64,000 nucleotides of DNA from Burkholderiales bacterium (GTDB lineage Bacteria; Pseudomonadota; Gammaproteobacteria; Burkholderiales; SG8-41). Positions 41,065 to 51,367 of the stretch are shown in pieces. Under the pieces are notes generated by a model. The model did not search any database, had not been told where the DNA came from, and saw only the letters and a program-made list of their open reading frames with translations. The stretch is taken from NCBI GenBank assembly GCA_020854035.1, contig JADZGE010000012.1, forward strand, positions 62,001-126,000. The letters are read 5' to 3'. Every line of letters begins with the position of its first letter. The stretch's first letter is position 1. The position numbers and the translations under genes were made by a program.

Positions 41065-41955
41065 TCAGGCGGTGAGCAGCGCGAGCACTTCCTGGTACTT
41101 CTCCGAGGTCCTGCGCAGTACGTCCGCGGGCAGACGCGGCGCGGGCGCCTTCTTGTTCCAGGGCTGGGTTTCGAGCCAGTCGCGCACGATCTGCTTGTCG
41201 AATGACGGCGGACTCGTCCCCACGCGGTATTCCGACACCGGCCAGAATCGCGACGAGTCGGGCGTGAGTATTTCGTCGATGAGAACGAGGCCGCCGTCCC
41301 GGTCGACCCCGAATTCGAACTTGGTATCGGCGATGATGATCCCGCGCGTGCGCGCGTAGTCGGCCGCCTCGCTGTAGAGCCTGATGGAGACCGCGCGCAC
41401 CTTCTCGGCGAGCCCCGCGCCGACGATCCGCGCGGCCTGTTCGAAGGAAATGTTCTCGTCGTGGCTCCCCGCCGGCGCCTTGGTCGCGGGCGTGAAGATC
41501 ACCTCCGGCAGCTTCTCGGCTTCGCGCAGGCCCGCCGGCAGCCGGATGCCGCACACCGCTCCCGTCTTCTGGTAGTCCTTCCAGCCCGAGCCGATGATGT
41601 AGCCGCGCACCACCGCCTCGATGAGCAGCGGCGCAAGTTTTCTCACGACCATGGCGCGCCCGGCGACCTGATCGCGCTCGCCCGGGGCAACGACCGTTTC
41701 CGGCGCGACGCCGGTCAGGTGGTTGGGCATCACGCCGCCGAGCTTTCCGAACCACCAGAGCGACATCTCGGTCAAGACCCGCCCCTTGTCCGGGATCGGA
41801 TCCGGCAACACGACGTCGAAGGCCGAGAGGCGGTCGGTCTGGATCACGAGCAGGCGGTCCTCGCCGACCGCGTAGAGGTCGCGCACCTTGCCGCGGTGGA
41901 GGAACTTCAGGCTCTTGATGCTGGATTCGAACAGCGTGGCGCTAGCGGCGGTCAT
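41065..41955 (-). CDS. purC: Phosphoribosylaminoimidazolesuccinocarboxamide synthase
   Basis: [72 protein letters not shown]. Confidence 0.96.
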   Translation of the reverse strand: MTAASATLFESSIKSLKFLHRGKVRDLYAVGEDRLLVIQTDRLSAFDVVLPDPIPDKGRVLTEMSLWWFGKLGGVMPNHLTGVAPETVVAPGERDQVAGRAMVVRKLAPLLIEAVVRGYIIGSGWKDYQKTGAVCGIRLPAGLREAEKLPEVIFTPATKAPAGSHDENISFEQAARIVGAGLAEKVRAVSIRLYSEAADYARTRGIIIADTKFEFGVDRDGGLVLIDEILTPDSSRFWPVSEYRVGTSPPSFDKQIVRDWLETQPWNKKAPAPRLPADVLRRTSEKYQEVLALLTA

Positions 41956-41963
41956 CGGGCTTT

Positions 41964-42080
41964 CGGGGTGGGAAAAGTGGCGGGGTACGGGTGGCGATCA
42001 CGGGTGGCGGGATCGAGGTGCCGAATAACGCCGACGAGCCGGATTGCGTCACCGTTAGCTCGTCACCCTCATCTCGTCAC
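41964..42080 (-). repeat. GTGA.../...TCAC intercistronic inverted repeat between purE and purC (family A, copy 8)
   Basis: cggggtgggaaaagtggcggggtacgggtggcgatcacgggtggcgggatcgaggtg ... gtcaccgttagctcgtcaccctcatctcgtcactcg; the purE stop TGA lies in the repeat. Confidence 0.65.
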
Positions 42081-42583
42081 TCGAGTTCGGGCAGCGTCGC
42101 GGCCTGAACGGATTCGGCCTGCTCCCGCCGGAATGCCGCGAGCTTCGTGGCAAGGCCCGTGTCCGCGAGCGCCAGCATCGCGACGGCGAACAGTCCCGCG
42201 TTGGCCGCGCCGGCGTCGCCGATCGCGAAGGTCGCCACCGGTATGCCCCTCGGCATCTGCACCATCGAGAGCAGCGAATCGAGCCCCTGGAGATGGCGCG
42301 AGGGAATCGGCACGGCCAGCACCGGAAGCGTCGTCTTCGCCGCGACCACGCCGGCGAGGTGCGCGGCGCCGCCCGCCCCGGCGATGAAGCATTTCGCGCC
42401 CCGCCGCGCGAGCCCGTCGATCCACTCGACGAGGAGGTCGGGCGTGCGGTGCGCCGAGAGCACGCGCGCTTCGTAGGCCACGCCGAAATCCGCGAGGCTG
42501 CGGGCGGCATGCCGCATGGTGCCCCAGTCATTGGTGCTGCCCATGACGATGCCGACCCGGGGATTTTCTGCTGGCGTGCTCAC
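42077..42583 (-). CDS. purE: 5-(carboxyamino)imidazole ribonucleotide mutase
   Basis: [51 protein letters not shown]...[29 protein letters not shown]. Confidence 0.96.
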   Translation of the reverse strand: MSTPAENPRVGIVMGSTNDWGTMRHAARSLADFGVAYEARVLSAHRTPDLLVEWIDGLARRGAKCFIAGAGGAAHLAGVVAAKTTLPVLAVPIPSRHLQGLDSLLSMVQMPRGIPVATFAIGDAGAANAGLFAVAMLALADTGLATKLAAFRREQAESVQAATLPELE

Positions 42584-42742
42584 GGTTCGTTGCTCGCGCG
42601 GAGGCCGTATTCTATAGCACGGGTCGCCCGTCGAGTTGAGTGCCCGGCCGCGCGCTGATAAGATTTTTCCCTGTGCGGCGGCGAGTCGGGTTCGCCGCCG
42701 CCCGCGTTCGCCACCCTCGCTTCGCCGCGCCGCCCCTCACCC

Positions 42743-44101
42743 TTGTCCGCCCTGGAACCCACTCGCGCCCTCGCCCGCTACCTCGTGCAGGCCCGGGGCG
42801 AGGATCTGCCGGCGGCGGTGCGCCACGAAGCCGCGCGCGCGCTCCTCAACTTCATGGGCTGCGCGATCGGCGCCTCACGCCATGCGACGACCGGGCGCGC
42901 GCTCGCGGCCGTGCGCGAGTTCGCGGGCCCGCCGCAGGCAACGGTGCTCGGGCGAGGGGAGCGGCTCGACTGCCTCAACGCCGCGCTCGTGAACGGCATC
43001 AGCGCTCACGTGCTCGACTTCGACGATACCCACGCCCAGGCGATCCACCCGAGCGCTCCGGTGTGGCCGGCGCTCCTCGCCTGCTCGGAATGGCGCCGGG
43101 TTTCCGGTCCGGAACTGCTGAACGCGTTCGTCCTCGCCGTCGAGGCCGAGGAGCGCGTGGGGCTCTCGGTGTTTCCGGAGCATTACCAGGCAGGCTGGCA
43201 CATCACCGGCACGGCGGGCATGTTCGGCGCGGCGGCGGGGGTGGGCCGGCTGCTGCGCCTCGACGAACAACGGATGGCGTGGGCGCTCGGCATCGCCGCC
43301 ACCCAGGCCTCGGGCCTGCAGGAGATGTTCGGCAGCGACTGCAAGAGCCTGCACCCGGGACGCGCCGCGCAGGGCGGCATGACGGCGGCGCTGCTCGCCG
43401 CGGCGGGTTTCACGAGCTCCGAACGCGCCATCGAGGCCCCGCGCGGTTTCGGCCACGTGCTCTCGACGAAATTCGATCCCGCGGTGATTACCGAGGGGCT
43501 CGGCAGTCGCTACGAGCTCCTCTCGAACATGTACAAGCCGTACGCCTGCGGGCTCGTGGTGCACGCCGCGATCGACGGCTGCATCGAACTTTCCCGGGAG
43601 CACGGTCTCGCGCCGGACGCGATCGAAGCGGTGGAGCTGACGGTGAGCCCGCTCGTGCCGCGGTTGACCGGTAACCCCGCGCCACGCACCGGGCTCGAGG
43701 GGAAGTTCAGCGTGTTTCACGCCGTCGCCGCCGCCATGATCCACGGCGCGGCCGGCGAAGCGCAGTTCAACGACGCCTGCGTGAACGACGCGCGCGTCGT
43801 GGCGCTCCGCGCCCGGGTGAGCCTGAAGGTCGACGAGCGAATCGGCCGGACCGAGGCGCGCGTGGCGATCCGCACGCGCGACGGGCGCGTGTTCCTCGCG
43901 CACGTGCCGCACGCGCTGGGCACGCTCGCCCGGCCCATGAGCGAGCGCGACCTCGAGGACAAGTTCCGGGCGCTCGCGGCCGATGTCCTGCCCGAGCCGC
44001 GGATACGGAACCTGATCGATCTGTGCTGGACGGTGGAGAAGCTCGACGACGCGGGCGCCCTCGCGCGCGCCGCGGCCGCGCCCGCACCGGCACCCGCCTG
44101 A
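42743..44101 (+). CDS. MmgE/PrpD family protein
   Basis: MSALEPTRALARYLVQARGEDLPAAVRHEAARALLNFMGCAIGAS...HVLDFDDTHAQAIHPSAPVWPALLA. Confidence 0.94.
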   Translation: MSALEPTRALARYLVQARGEDLPAAVRHEAARALLNFMGCAIGASRHATTGRALAAVREFAGPPQATVLGRGERLDCLNAALVNGISAHVLDFDDTHAQAIHPSAPVWPALLACSEWRRVSGPELLNAFVLAVEAEERVGLSVFPEHYQAGWHITGTAGMFGAAAGVGRLLRLDEQRMAWALGIAATQASGLQEMFGSDCKSLHPGRAAQGGMTAALLAAAGFTSSERAIEAPRGFGHVLSTKFDPAVITEGLGSRYELLSNMYKPYACGLVVHAAIDGCIELSREHGLAPDAIEAVELTVSPLVPRLTGNPAPRTGLEGKFSVFHAVAAAMIHGAAGEAQFNDACVNDARVVALRARVSLKVDERIGRTEARVAIRTRDGRVFLAHVPHALGTLARPMSERDLEDKFRALAADVLPEPRIRNLIDLCWTVEKLDDAGALARAAAAPAPAPA

Positions 44102-44122
44102 GACGAACACGGACGAGCCGCG

Positions 44123-46249
44123 ATGACAAGCCCCGATTCCACTTCTCTCGCCCAGGCGGTATTCTCGCCGCGTTCGGTGGCGTTGATCGGCGCCTCCGGC
44201 GACGAAGCCAAGAACACCTCCCGCCCGCACCGCTACCTGCGCAAGTACGGCTACCCCGGCGCGGTCTACCCGATCAACCCCGGCCGCGCGGAGATCTTCG
44301 GCGATCGCGCCTACCCGGAGCTCGCCGCCGTGCCGGGCGAGGTGGACCACGCCTTCATCATGGTGCCGGCACGGTCGGTCAAGGCCGCGCTGGCGCAGTG
44401 CGTGGCGAAAGGCGTGCGCGTCGTCACGATCTACAGCGACGGGTTCGCCGAGACCGGGCCCGAGGGCCGGCGCGAGCAGGCGGAACTCGCCGCGATCGCG
44501 CGCGCGGGCGGCGTGCGGTTGATCGGCCCGAACTGCATCGGCCTCTACAGCGCCCAGACGCGGCTCGCGCTCTCCGTCAACGCCGTGCTCGAAGAGGCCG
44601 ACATCCGCCCGGGCCCGCTCTCCCTCGTGTCGCAGAGCGGCAGCATGATCGGGGGGCTGCTCTCGCGCGGACTCGCCCGCGGCGCGGGCTTCGCGAAGCT
44701 CGTCTCGGTCGGCAACGAAGCCGACATGGGCGTGGGCGAGCTCGCCGGCATGCTGGTGGACGACCCGCACACGGGTGTCATCCTCCTCTTCATGGAGACG
44801 ATCCGCGACGCGGAACACCTCGCGCGCGCCGGGCGCCGCGCCCACGCCGCCGGCAAACCCGTCATCGCCTACAAGCTCGGCCGTTCCGAGGCCGGGCAGG
44901 ACCTCGCGGCCTCGCACACCGGAGCGATGGCGGGCTCCGACGAACTCGCGGACACGTTCTTCAAGGCGCACGGCATCCTGCGCGTCGACATGCTGGAGAC
45001 GCTCTTCGAGCTGCCCGCGCTCGTCGCCGGACAGAAGCCGCGCGCGCGCCACCGCGTCTCGGTGCTCACCACGACCGGCGGCGGGGCGGCCTGCGTGGTG
45101 GACCGCATGGGCACGCTCGGCATCGAAGTCGTGCCGCCGACGGGGCGGGTGATCGAGAATCTGGCGCGGAAGAACGTGAGGATCGGGCCGGCGCGGGTGA
45201 CCGATCTCACGCTCGCCGGCGCGCGCCGGGAGATCTACGAGGCGGTGCTGAACGAGTTGCTCGCTTCCGGGCATTGCGAGCTCGTGCTGGCGGTCGCCGG
45301 CAGCTCCGCGCAGTTCCGGCCCGAGGCGACCGTGGGGCCGGTGCTCGAGGCCGACCGCCGCGACAAGGTGCTCGCGTCCTTTCTCGGCCCGCACGCCGAG
45401 CGCGCGCTGGAACTTCTCGCGCAGGCGGGAGTCGCCGCGTTCCGCACGCCGGAGTCCTGCGCCGACGCGGTGCGTGCCTGGCGCGACTGGCGGGCGCCGC
45501 TCGACGCGCCCGCCGCGGAACGCACGCGGCTCGACGCCGCCGCGACGCTCGTCCGCGCGCCCGGCGCGGCGCAACTGACCGAGTACGAGGCCTGCCGCGT
45601 GTTCGGCGAGCTCGGGATCGCGCCGGCGCCGAGCGTGGTGATGAAGGAGGCGGGAGAGACGGCGAACCTCGCCTTCCCGGTGGTCGCGAAGATCGTGTCG
45701 CCCGACATCCTGCACAAGACCGAAGCGCGGGCAGTCCGGCTCGGCATCCGCTCGCGGGAGGAACTGGCGGCGGCGCGCGAGGAGATCCTCGCGAACGCGC
45801 GCGCGTACCGCCGGGATGCCCGGATCGAGGGCGTGCTCGTGCAGCGAATGGAGAAAGGCCTCGCGGAGGTCATTCTCGGCTTCAAGCGCGACCCGCAGGT
45901 GGGGCCGGTGGTCGTGCTGGGCGCGGGCGGCGTCCTCGCCGAGATCTACAAGGATTTTGCTTCGCGGCTCGCGCCCGTCGCCGTGGAGGAGGCGCTGCGC
46001 ATGGTCGACGAAGTGAAGGGACTCGCCGTGATCCGCGGTTACCGCGGCATGCCGCGCGGAGACACCGACGCGCTCGCGCGCGCGGTCGCCGCGTTCTCGC
46101 AACTCGCGTACCTCGAGCCGGCGGTGCGGGAAGCCGAGGTGAATCCGCTGATCGTCAAGGCCGAGGGAGAGGGCGTCGTCGCGGTGGACGGGTTGCTTGT
46201 GCTTGAAAGCGCCCTGGATCAAGCGTCTCGGATAGCGCGTCCCGGATAA
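44123..46249 (+). CDS. Acetate--CoA ligase family protein / NDP-forming acyl-CoA synthetase
   Basis: MTSPDSTSLAQAVFSPRSVALIGASGDEAKNTSRPHRYLRKYGYPGAVYPINPGRAEIFGDRAYPELAAVPGEVDHAFIMVPA... Confidence 0.92.
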   Translation: MTSPDSTSLAQAVFSPRSVALIGASGDEAKNTSRPHRYLRKYGYPGAVYPINPGRAEIFGDRAYPELAAVPGEVDHAFIMVPARSVKAALAQCVAKGVRVVTIYSDGFAETGPEGRREQAELAAIARAGGVRLIGPNCIGLYSAQTRLALSVNAVLEEADIRPGPLSLVSQSGSMIGGLLSRGLARGAGFAKLVSVGNEADMGVGELAGMLVDDPHTGVILLFMETIRDAEHLARAGRRAHAAGKPVIAYKLGRSEAGQDLAASHTGAMAGSDELADTFFKAHGILRVDMLETLFELPALVAGQKPRARHRVSVLTTTGGGAACVVDRMGTLGIEVVPPTGRVIENLARKNVRIGPARVTDLTLAGARREIYEAVLNELLASGHCELVLAVAGSSAQFRPEATVGPVLEADRRDKVLASFLGPHAERALELLAQAGVAAFRTPESCADAVRAWRDWRAPLDAPAAERTRLDAAATLVRAPGAAQLTEYEACRVFGELGIAPAPSVVMKEAGETANLAFPVVAKIVSPDILHKTEARAVRLGIRSREELAAAREEILANARAYRRDARIEGVLVQRMEKGLAEVILGFKRDPQVGPVVVLGAGGVLAEIYKDFASRLAPVAVEEALRMVDEVKGLAVIRGYRGMPRGDTDALARAVAAFSQLAYLEPAVREAEVNPLIVKAEGEGVVAVDGLLVLESALDQASRIARPG

Positions 46250-46258
46250 GGCGTATCA

Positions 46259-47236
46259 TCACGCGGTCCCGCGCTTCCCGCGCAGGCTCGCGACATCGGG
46301 GCTGGAGCCGGCGCCCTTCAGCAGGTCGTAGCAGCGCGAGGCGAGCGCGAGATCCTGCAAGGCGCTGCCGACGGACTTGAACACGACCATCCCGTCGCGC
46401 GGCACGCTCACCGTCCCGGCGACGAGCCGGGCGAGCGGCGCGCGCTTCTCCCCGGGCAGCGCGCCGGCGGCCACGGCGCGGCGCATCTCCCCCGCTTCGT
46501 GGAGCGCATGCTCCGAGTCCACGACCACCAGGCTCGCCGCGCGGATGCACTGCTCGTCGATCTCGGCATACGCGGCCCGCGTGTTGCCCACCGCGCAGAG
46601 GAGCCGGCACTCGCCGAGCCACTCCCCGCGCAGGAACGGCTCGCTCGTGCGCGCGCTGCTCGCGGTGGCGACGACGCTCCTGCCGCGAACCGCGGCCTCG
46701 AGCGAGGCTGCCGCCGCGACCGGAAACCCGAGCCGGTCCGACATTTCGACGGCGTACGCCTCCCGGTTAGCCGGCGTCGGGCTGTACACGGCGGCCCCCT
46801 TCACCCGGTACACGGCGGCGAGCGCCTCGAGCTGGGCGCGAGCCTGGTTGCCGGCGCCGATGACTCCCACCGTGACATCGCCCGCCACCGCTACCCGCCG
46901 GGCGGCGACCCCGCTCGCCGCGCCGGTGCGAAGATCGGTGATGACGCGCCCGTCCATCACCGCGAGCACTTCCCCGGTCCGCAGGCTGTAGAGCGTCACC
47001 ACGTAGCGGGTGCCCACGCCGGTGACGTTGTGGTAGGCCTTCATCGCCGCGCGATCGGCCGCGCGATCGGCCGCGAAGAGCACGCGCATCGCGCCTTGCT
47101 CGAACTCGGAGACGAACTTGGGCGAGACGAAGGTCGCGCCGGCCGCTTCGTGAGCGAACGCCTGCTCCAGGAGGTCGATGGCATCGCGCATGCCGAGCAC
47201 GCCCTCCACGGCGTGCGCGTCCAGCAGGACGGTCAC
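46259..47236 (-). CDS. Ornithine cyclodeaminase family protein (GTG start)
   Basis: VTVLLDAHAVEGVLGMRDAIDLLEQAFAHEAAGATFVSPKF...VAVAGDVTVGVIGAGNQARAQLEALAAVYRVKGAAVYSPTPANREAYAVEM; overlaps the upstream Bug stop (GTGA). Confidence 0.9.
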   Translation of the reverse strand: MTVLLDAHAVEGVLGMRDAIDLLEQAFAHEAAGATFVSPKFVSEFEQGAMRVLFAADRAADRAAMKAYHNVTGVGTRYVVTLYSLRTGEVLAVMDGRVITDLRTGAASGVAARRVAVAGDVTVGVIGAGNQARAQLEALAAVYRVKGAAVYSPTPANREAYAVEMSDRLGFPVAAAASLEAAVRGRSVVATASSARTSEPFLRGEWLGECRLLCAVGNTRAAYAEIDEQCIRAASLVVVDSEHALHEAGEMRRAVAAGALPGEKRAPLARLVAGTVSVPRDGMVVFKSVGSALQDLALASRCYDLLKGAGSSPDVASLRGKRGTA

Positions 47237-48246
47237 GGTTGCGCCCTGGCGTAGCCGAGTTCCGTCAATACGGTGCGCGATACTTGATACTCGGCTTCGA
47301 GGAAGCGCGCGAAGTCCGGGCCGCGCGCGAACACGTCCGGGTACTCGCCCTGCTCGAGCCAGCGCTTCCAGTCCTCGGTTGCCGCCATCTTCGCGAACGC
47401 GTCCTCCCAGAACGCCGCCTGCGGCGGTGCGATCCCGGGGGCGCCGAACACGCCCCGCCAGTTGGTGGTGAGCGGCACGTCGATGCCCTGTTCCTTGAGG
47501 GTCGGCACCTGCGCGAGCGTTCCCGGCTGCCGCCTCGGCGCCGCGATCATGAGAACACGCGCGGTGCCCTGCTGCACGAACGGCCGCGCGGCGGTCGCCG
47601 AGGAGGCAACTGCGTCGATGTGGCCGCCGGCGACCCCCAGGTACGACTCGACGTTGGTCTTGAACACGATGACCTTGAGGCGTTTCGAGTCGATTCCCGC
47701 GGCGCGCGCGACCTGCGACAACGCGATGTGGTTCGACCCGCCCCTGCTCACGAGCCCGAAGGAAACCGACTGTGGATCCGACTTCAGCTTCGCCGTGAGG
47801 TCGCTTATCGTCCGGAGTGGCGAGGCGGAACTCACCGACAGCACGCTGTACTCGGTGAGCAGCAGCGCGATCGGGGCGAGGTCGGTGTACACCTGCTGCA
47901 CGAGCCCGGTGATCTGCGCCGTGAAGATCGACGACGTGGAGTAAAGGAGGAAATGCGGGTCGCGCGCGTGCTGCCGCAGGTAGGTCGGCGCGAGCGTCTG
48001 GTTGCCGCCCGCCTTGTTCATGACGAGCACGGGCGCCGGCACGAGCTTCCGGTCCTGCAGGATCCTCTGTATCAGGCGGGCGACGTTGTCGTTCGCCCCG
48101 CCCGCCGCGGTGGGGAGGATGAGCTCCACCGGCTTCTCGGGACGCCAGGACGCCTGCGCCCCGGCGCGCTCGACCCCGCCGGCGCCAAGCAGCGCCAGCA
48201 GGGCGAGGCACGGGAGGAACGGGGATTTTCCCTTCTTTCGGATCAT
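47233..48246 (-). CDS. Bug/TctC family substrate-binding protein
   Basis: MIRKKGKSPFLPCLALLALLGAGGVERAGAQASWRPEKPVELILPTAAGGANDNVARLIQRILQDRKLVPAPVLVMNKAGGNQ. Confidence 0.9.
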   Translation of the reverse strand: MIRKKGKSPFLPCLALLALLGAGGVERAGAQASWRPEKPVELILPTAAGGANDNVARLIQRILQDRKLVPAPVLVMNKAGGNQTLAPTYLRQHARDPHFLLYSTSSIFTAQITGLVQQVYTDLAPIALLLTEYSVLSVSSASPLRTISDLTAKLKSDPQSVSFGLVSRGGSNHIALSQVARAAGIDSKRLKVIVFKTNVESYLGVAGGHIDAVASSATAARPFVQQGTARVLMIAAPRRQPGTLAQVPTLKEQGIDVPLTTNWRGVFGAPGIAPPQAAFWEDAFAKMAATEDWKRWLEQGEYPDVFARGPDFARFLEAEYQVSRTVLTELGYARAQP

Positions 48247-48287
48247 GGGTCGGGCCTCGAACGGGTGGTGGGAGGAGCGGCGACGTA

Positions 48288-49202
48288 CTACCAGCCACGC
48301 GGCTCGGCGCGCAGATACGACAGCGCGCTCACGCGCTCCATGAAGCACGCGAGCTCCGCTTCGCCGAGCGGCAGCGCCGGCAGGCGCGGCCCGCCGCAGT
48401 CCCGCCCGAGGGCCCGCATGGCGCCCTTCAGCCCGGAGCGCCCCGCGACCTTCACGAGGTGGTGCAGCTCCGCGAGCTGCTCCTGGATCTTCCGGGCCCG
48501 GGTGAACTGCTGCCCGCGGCAGAGCTCGTAGAGCTCGCGCACGAGCCGCGGCGCGATGCCCGCGAGCGGCGAGAACGCGCCGTTGCCGCCGACGACGCCG
48601 TTCGGCACCATCATGTCGGTGCCCGCGAGCAGTTCGAAGGATGGCCGGATTTCCCGCCCGAGGGAGATCGTCTCGACCATGAAGACGAAGCGCATGCTGG
48701 CATCGACCAGCCCCGCCACGTTGTCGAGCTGCTTCAGCACGTCGAGCACGATCTCGGCGGTGAGGTGCGTTCCGGCGTCCTCGACCGCCGGCGTGCAGAT
48801 GAAGAACGGCAGCCCGGTCGCGCCCCCGACCTCGACGAGGTGTTCGACGACCATGGCGGGCCGGGGATGCCAGAAATACGGCGGATGCGAGGCGATGGCG
48901 GCCGCGCCCAGCGTCGCCGCGTGCTTCGCGCGGGCGACGGCGATCGCGGTGCCGGAATCACCGGCGTGGGCGATGACCGGCGCCCGCCCCGCGACGTGCC
49001 TGACGGCGAAGGCAAGAAGCGCCCGCTGTTCGGCGTCGGTGAGGCTCACGTCCTCGCCCTGCGGCATGGGCAGCGCCAGTGCGTCGGCGCCGTTTCCGAG
49101 GTGAAAGTCGAGAACTCTGGCGTAGCGGTCGTAATCGATGCTCTGGTCCGCCCGGAACGGCGTGACCGGCACGTGGACGAGTCCCGGCTTGAATGTCTTC
49201 AT
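48288..49202 (-). CDS. Dihydrodipicolinate synthase family protein
   Basis: MKTFKPGLVHVPVTPFRADQSIDYDRYARVLDFHLGNGADALALPMPQGEDVSLTDAEQRALLAFAVRHVAGRAPVIAHAGDSGT. Confidence 0.88.
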   Translation of the reverse strand: MKTFKPGLVHVPVTPFRADQSIDYDRYARVLDFHLGNGADALALPMPQGEDVSLTDAEQRALLAFAVRHVAGRAPVIAHAGDSGTAIAVARAKHAATLGAAAIASHPPYFWHPRPAMVVEHLVEVGGATGLPFFICTPAVEDAGTHLTAEIVLDVLKQLDNVAGLVDASMRFVFMVETISLGREIRPSFELLAGTDMMVPNGVVGGNGAFSPLAGIAPRLVRELYELCRGQQFTRARKIQEQLAELHHLVKVAGRSGLKGAMRALGRDCGGPRLPALPLGEAELACFMERVSALSYLRAEPRGW

Positions 49203-49220
49203 GTGCGTGCGCTCCCGCGT

Positions 49221-50183
49221 CTACCAGCCGTGCGGCTCGGTACCGATGATGTCGAGCTCCTCGAGCCGGCGGCACAGGAACTCCACCCGCTCCTTCGTCG
49301 CCGTGGGCAGCGGCGGCCGCGTCGGGCCGACGGAGCGCCCCATGTTGATCATGGCGCCCTTGAGAGAAGAGGGGTACTGATCCTTGAACAGCCGGTAGAG
49401 CTTCGTGATCTTGTACTGGCACGCGCGCGCGCCGGGCCAGTCGTTCGCCTCCAGCGCGGCGAAGAACCGGTTGCAGAGGTTGGGGGCGATCGCGCCGCAG
49501 GAAGAGAACGAGCCGCAGGCGCCGAGCGGGTACGAGGCGAGCAGGTGCTCGACTCCCATGATGATCGAGAAGCCCGGCCGCATGTCGAGCGCCACGCGGG
49601 AGATCTCGAGGAATTTCTCGCTGTGGAAGCTCGCGTCCTTCATCCCGATGTAGTTGGGCAGGCGCTCGATCAGCCGCGCGACCAGGTCGCTCGTGAACTC
49701 CACGCCTTCGCCGTTTCGCCACGGCGAGTTGTAGGTGAGTACCGGCAGGCTCGTGTGCGTGCCGATGCGCACGATCGAATGGAAGATCTCTTCCTGCGAG
49801 GGGCGGCGGCAGTAGGGAGAAATGGCGAGGAGCATGTCGGCGCCCGCGCGCTCGGCGTGCCGGGCGATGTCGAGGGCGTCTTCTTCCGAAAGCGCCGCGG
49901 CGAAGATGGAAACCGGCACCCGCTTCGCCACCGTCCGGATGAGCACCTCGGCGCCCTGTTTGCGCTCCTCGAGGGTCAGGTTCGGCGATTCGGCCTTGTG
50001 GTGCGGCCAGGCGATCGCCGGCGCGCCGTTCCTGACGTGGAAATCGACCATCTTCGCGAGACCGTCGTAGTCCACGCTGAAGTCGTCGTGAAGCGGCGTC
50101 ACGGGCGCCTGCATCACGCCCTTCAGGACAAGACGTTTCGCGGGAGCCTTCGCTCCCGGCGGGGACTCGAGCACGGTGGACAT
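49221..50183 (-). CDS. Dihydrodipicolinate synthase family protein
   Basis: MSTVLESPPGAKAPAKRLVLKGVMQAPVTPLHDDFSVDYDGLAKMVDFHVRNGAPAIAWPHHKAESPNLTLEERKQGAEVLIRTVAKRVPV. Confidence 0.88.
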   Translation of the reverse strand: MSTVLESPPGAKAPAKRLVLKGVMQAPVTPLHDDFSVDYDGLAKMVDFHVRNGAPAIAWPHHKAESPNLTLEERKQGAEVLIRTVAKRVPVSIFAAALSEEDALDIARHAERAGADMLLAISPYCRRPSQEEIFHSIVRIGTHTSLPVLTYNSPWRNGEGVEFTSDLVARLIERLPNYIGMKDASFHSEKFLEISRVALDMRPGFSIIMGVEHLLASYPLGACGSFSSCGAIAPNLCNRFFAALEANDWPGARACQYKITKLYRLFKDQYPSSLKGAMINMGRSVGPTRPPLPTATKERVEFLCRRLEELDIIGTEPHGW

Positions 50184-50379
50184 GGGCTCCTCCTGCGGTG
50201 AGGGATTCGCGCGCCCGGCGGGCTTGCGGGACCGGGCGCGCGTGGCGTGCAGCTTGCGATTCTATGAGCCGTCCCGGTGGAGAACACCCGCCGGGGCTAG
50301 AATGACTGTTAACGCCGGCATTAACAATGGGGGACGAAATGCGGGGATACTCCCGGCATGACCCGGGGGACGGGACAGG

Positions 50380-51279
50380 ATGGACCGCCTGCACGGCATT
50401 CTCGTCTTCCTGAGGGTCGTCGAGCACGGCACCCTGAGCGGCGCGGCGCGCGCCCTGGGCGTTTCCACCGCGGCGGTGAGCGCGGCGGTGACGCGGCTGG
50501 AGCGCCAGCTCGCGGTGCGGCTCCTCACCCGCACCACGCGCCGCGTCGGCACCACCGCCGAGGGCGCCGAGTTCTACGCGCGCTGCAAGCGGATCACCGC
50601 GGACCTCGCGGAAGCCGAGCGCGCGGTCGGTCGTGCCGCGCGCGGGCCGAGCGGGCTCATTCGCGTGCGCCTGCCGTTGACGCTCGGGCGCATGTGGATC
50701 GTGCCGCGGCTGCCGGAGTTCATGGGGCGGTATCCGGAGCTCACCGTCGAGGTCGTCTGCATGGATTTCGTGCCCTACACCATGGAAGAGGGCATCGACC
50801 TCTCGGTGCAGACGGGCGAGCTGCACGATTCCAGCCTCGCGGTGCGGCGGCTCGCCACCGCGGGGTACGCGGTCTGCGGCTCTCCCGGCTACTTCGCGCG
50901 GCGCGGGCGGCCGGCGGCGCCGGACGAACTGCGGCACCACGCCTGCATCGCCTACCGCCGGCCGCGCACCGGCCGCATCCGCGACTGGCGCTTCGAGGCG
51001 GGCGGCGCGACCCGCGAAGTGCCCGTGAGCGGCGCGCTTGCATTCAACCGTATCGAGCTCCTGATCGAAGCCGCGATCGCGGGCTGCGGGCTGATCCAGA
51101 TCCCCGAATGCTACGCGCAGCCCGCGCTCGCGCGCGGCGAACTCGAACTGGTGCTTCGGGACTGCCGCGCGGGCGGCTACGAGATTTCTGCGGTCTACCG
51201 CCAGCAGCACCGGCAGACCCCGAACGTGCGGGCGTTCATGAATTTCGTGACGGCGCTCTTCGACCCGCCGCCGTGGTGA
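50380..51279 (+). CDS. LysR family transcriptional regulator
   Basis: MDRLHGILVFLRVVEHGTLSGAARALGVSTAAVSAAVTRLERQLAVRLLTRTTRRVGTTAEGAEFYARC. Confidence 0.95.
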   Translation: MDRLHGILVFLRVVEHGTLSGAARALGVSTAAVSAAVTRLERQLAVRLLTRTTRRVGTTAEGAEFYARCKRITADLAEAERAVGRAARGPSGLIRVRLPLTLGRMWIVPRLPEFMGRYPELTVEVVCMDFVPYTMEEGIDLSVQTGELHDSSLAVRRLATAGYAVCGSPGYFARRGRPAAPDELRHHACIAYRRPRTGRIRDWRFEAGGATREVPVSGALAFNRIELLIEAAIAGCGLIQIPECYAQPALARGELELVLRDCRAGGYEISAVYRQQHRQTPNVRAFMNFVTALFDPPPW

Positions 51280-51367
51280 CGGCGCGGCCCGCGCGCTCCA
51301 CGGCGCGAACGCGCGAGCCGCGCGACGGATCACAGCCGGTAACGTACGCCTTTTCCCGGAGGAAGAC

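Noticed and set aside
42875-46222. 1115-aa minus-strand ORF
   Set aside because: Antisense to well-supported MmgE/PrpD and acyl-CoA synthetase genes; low-quality composition.
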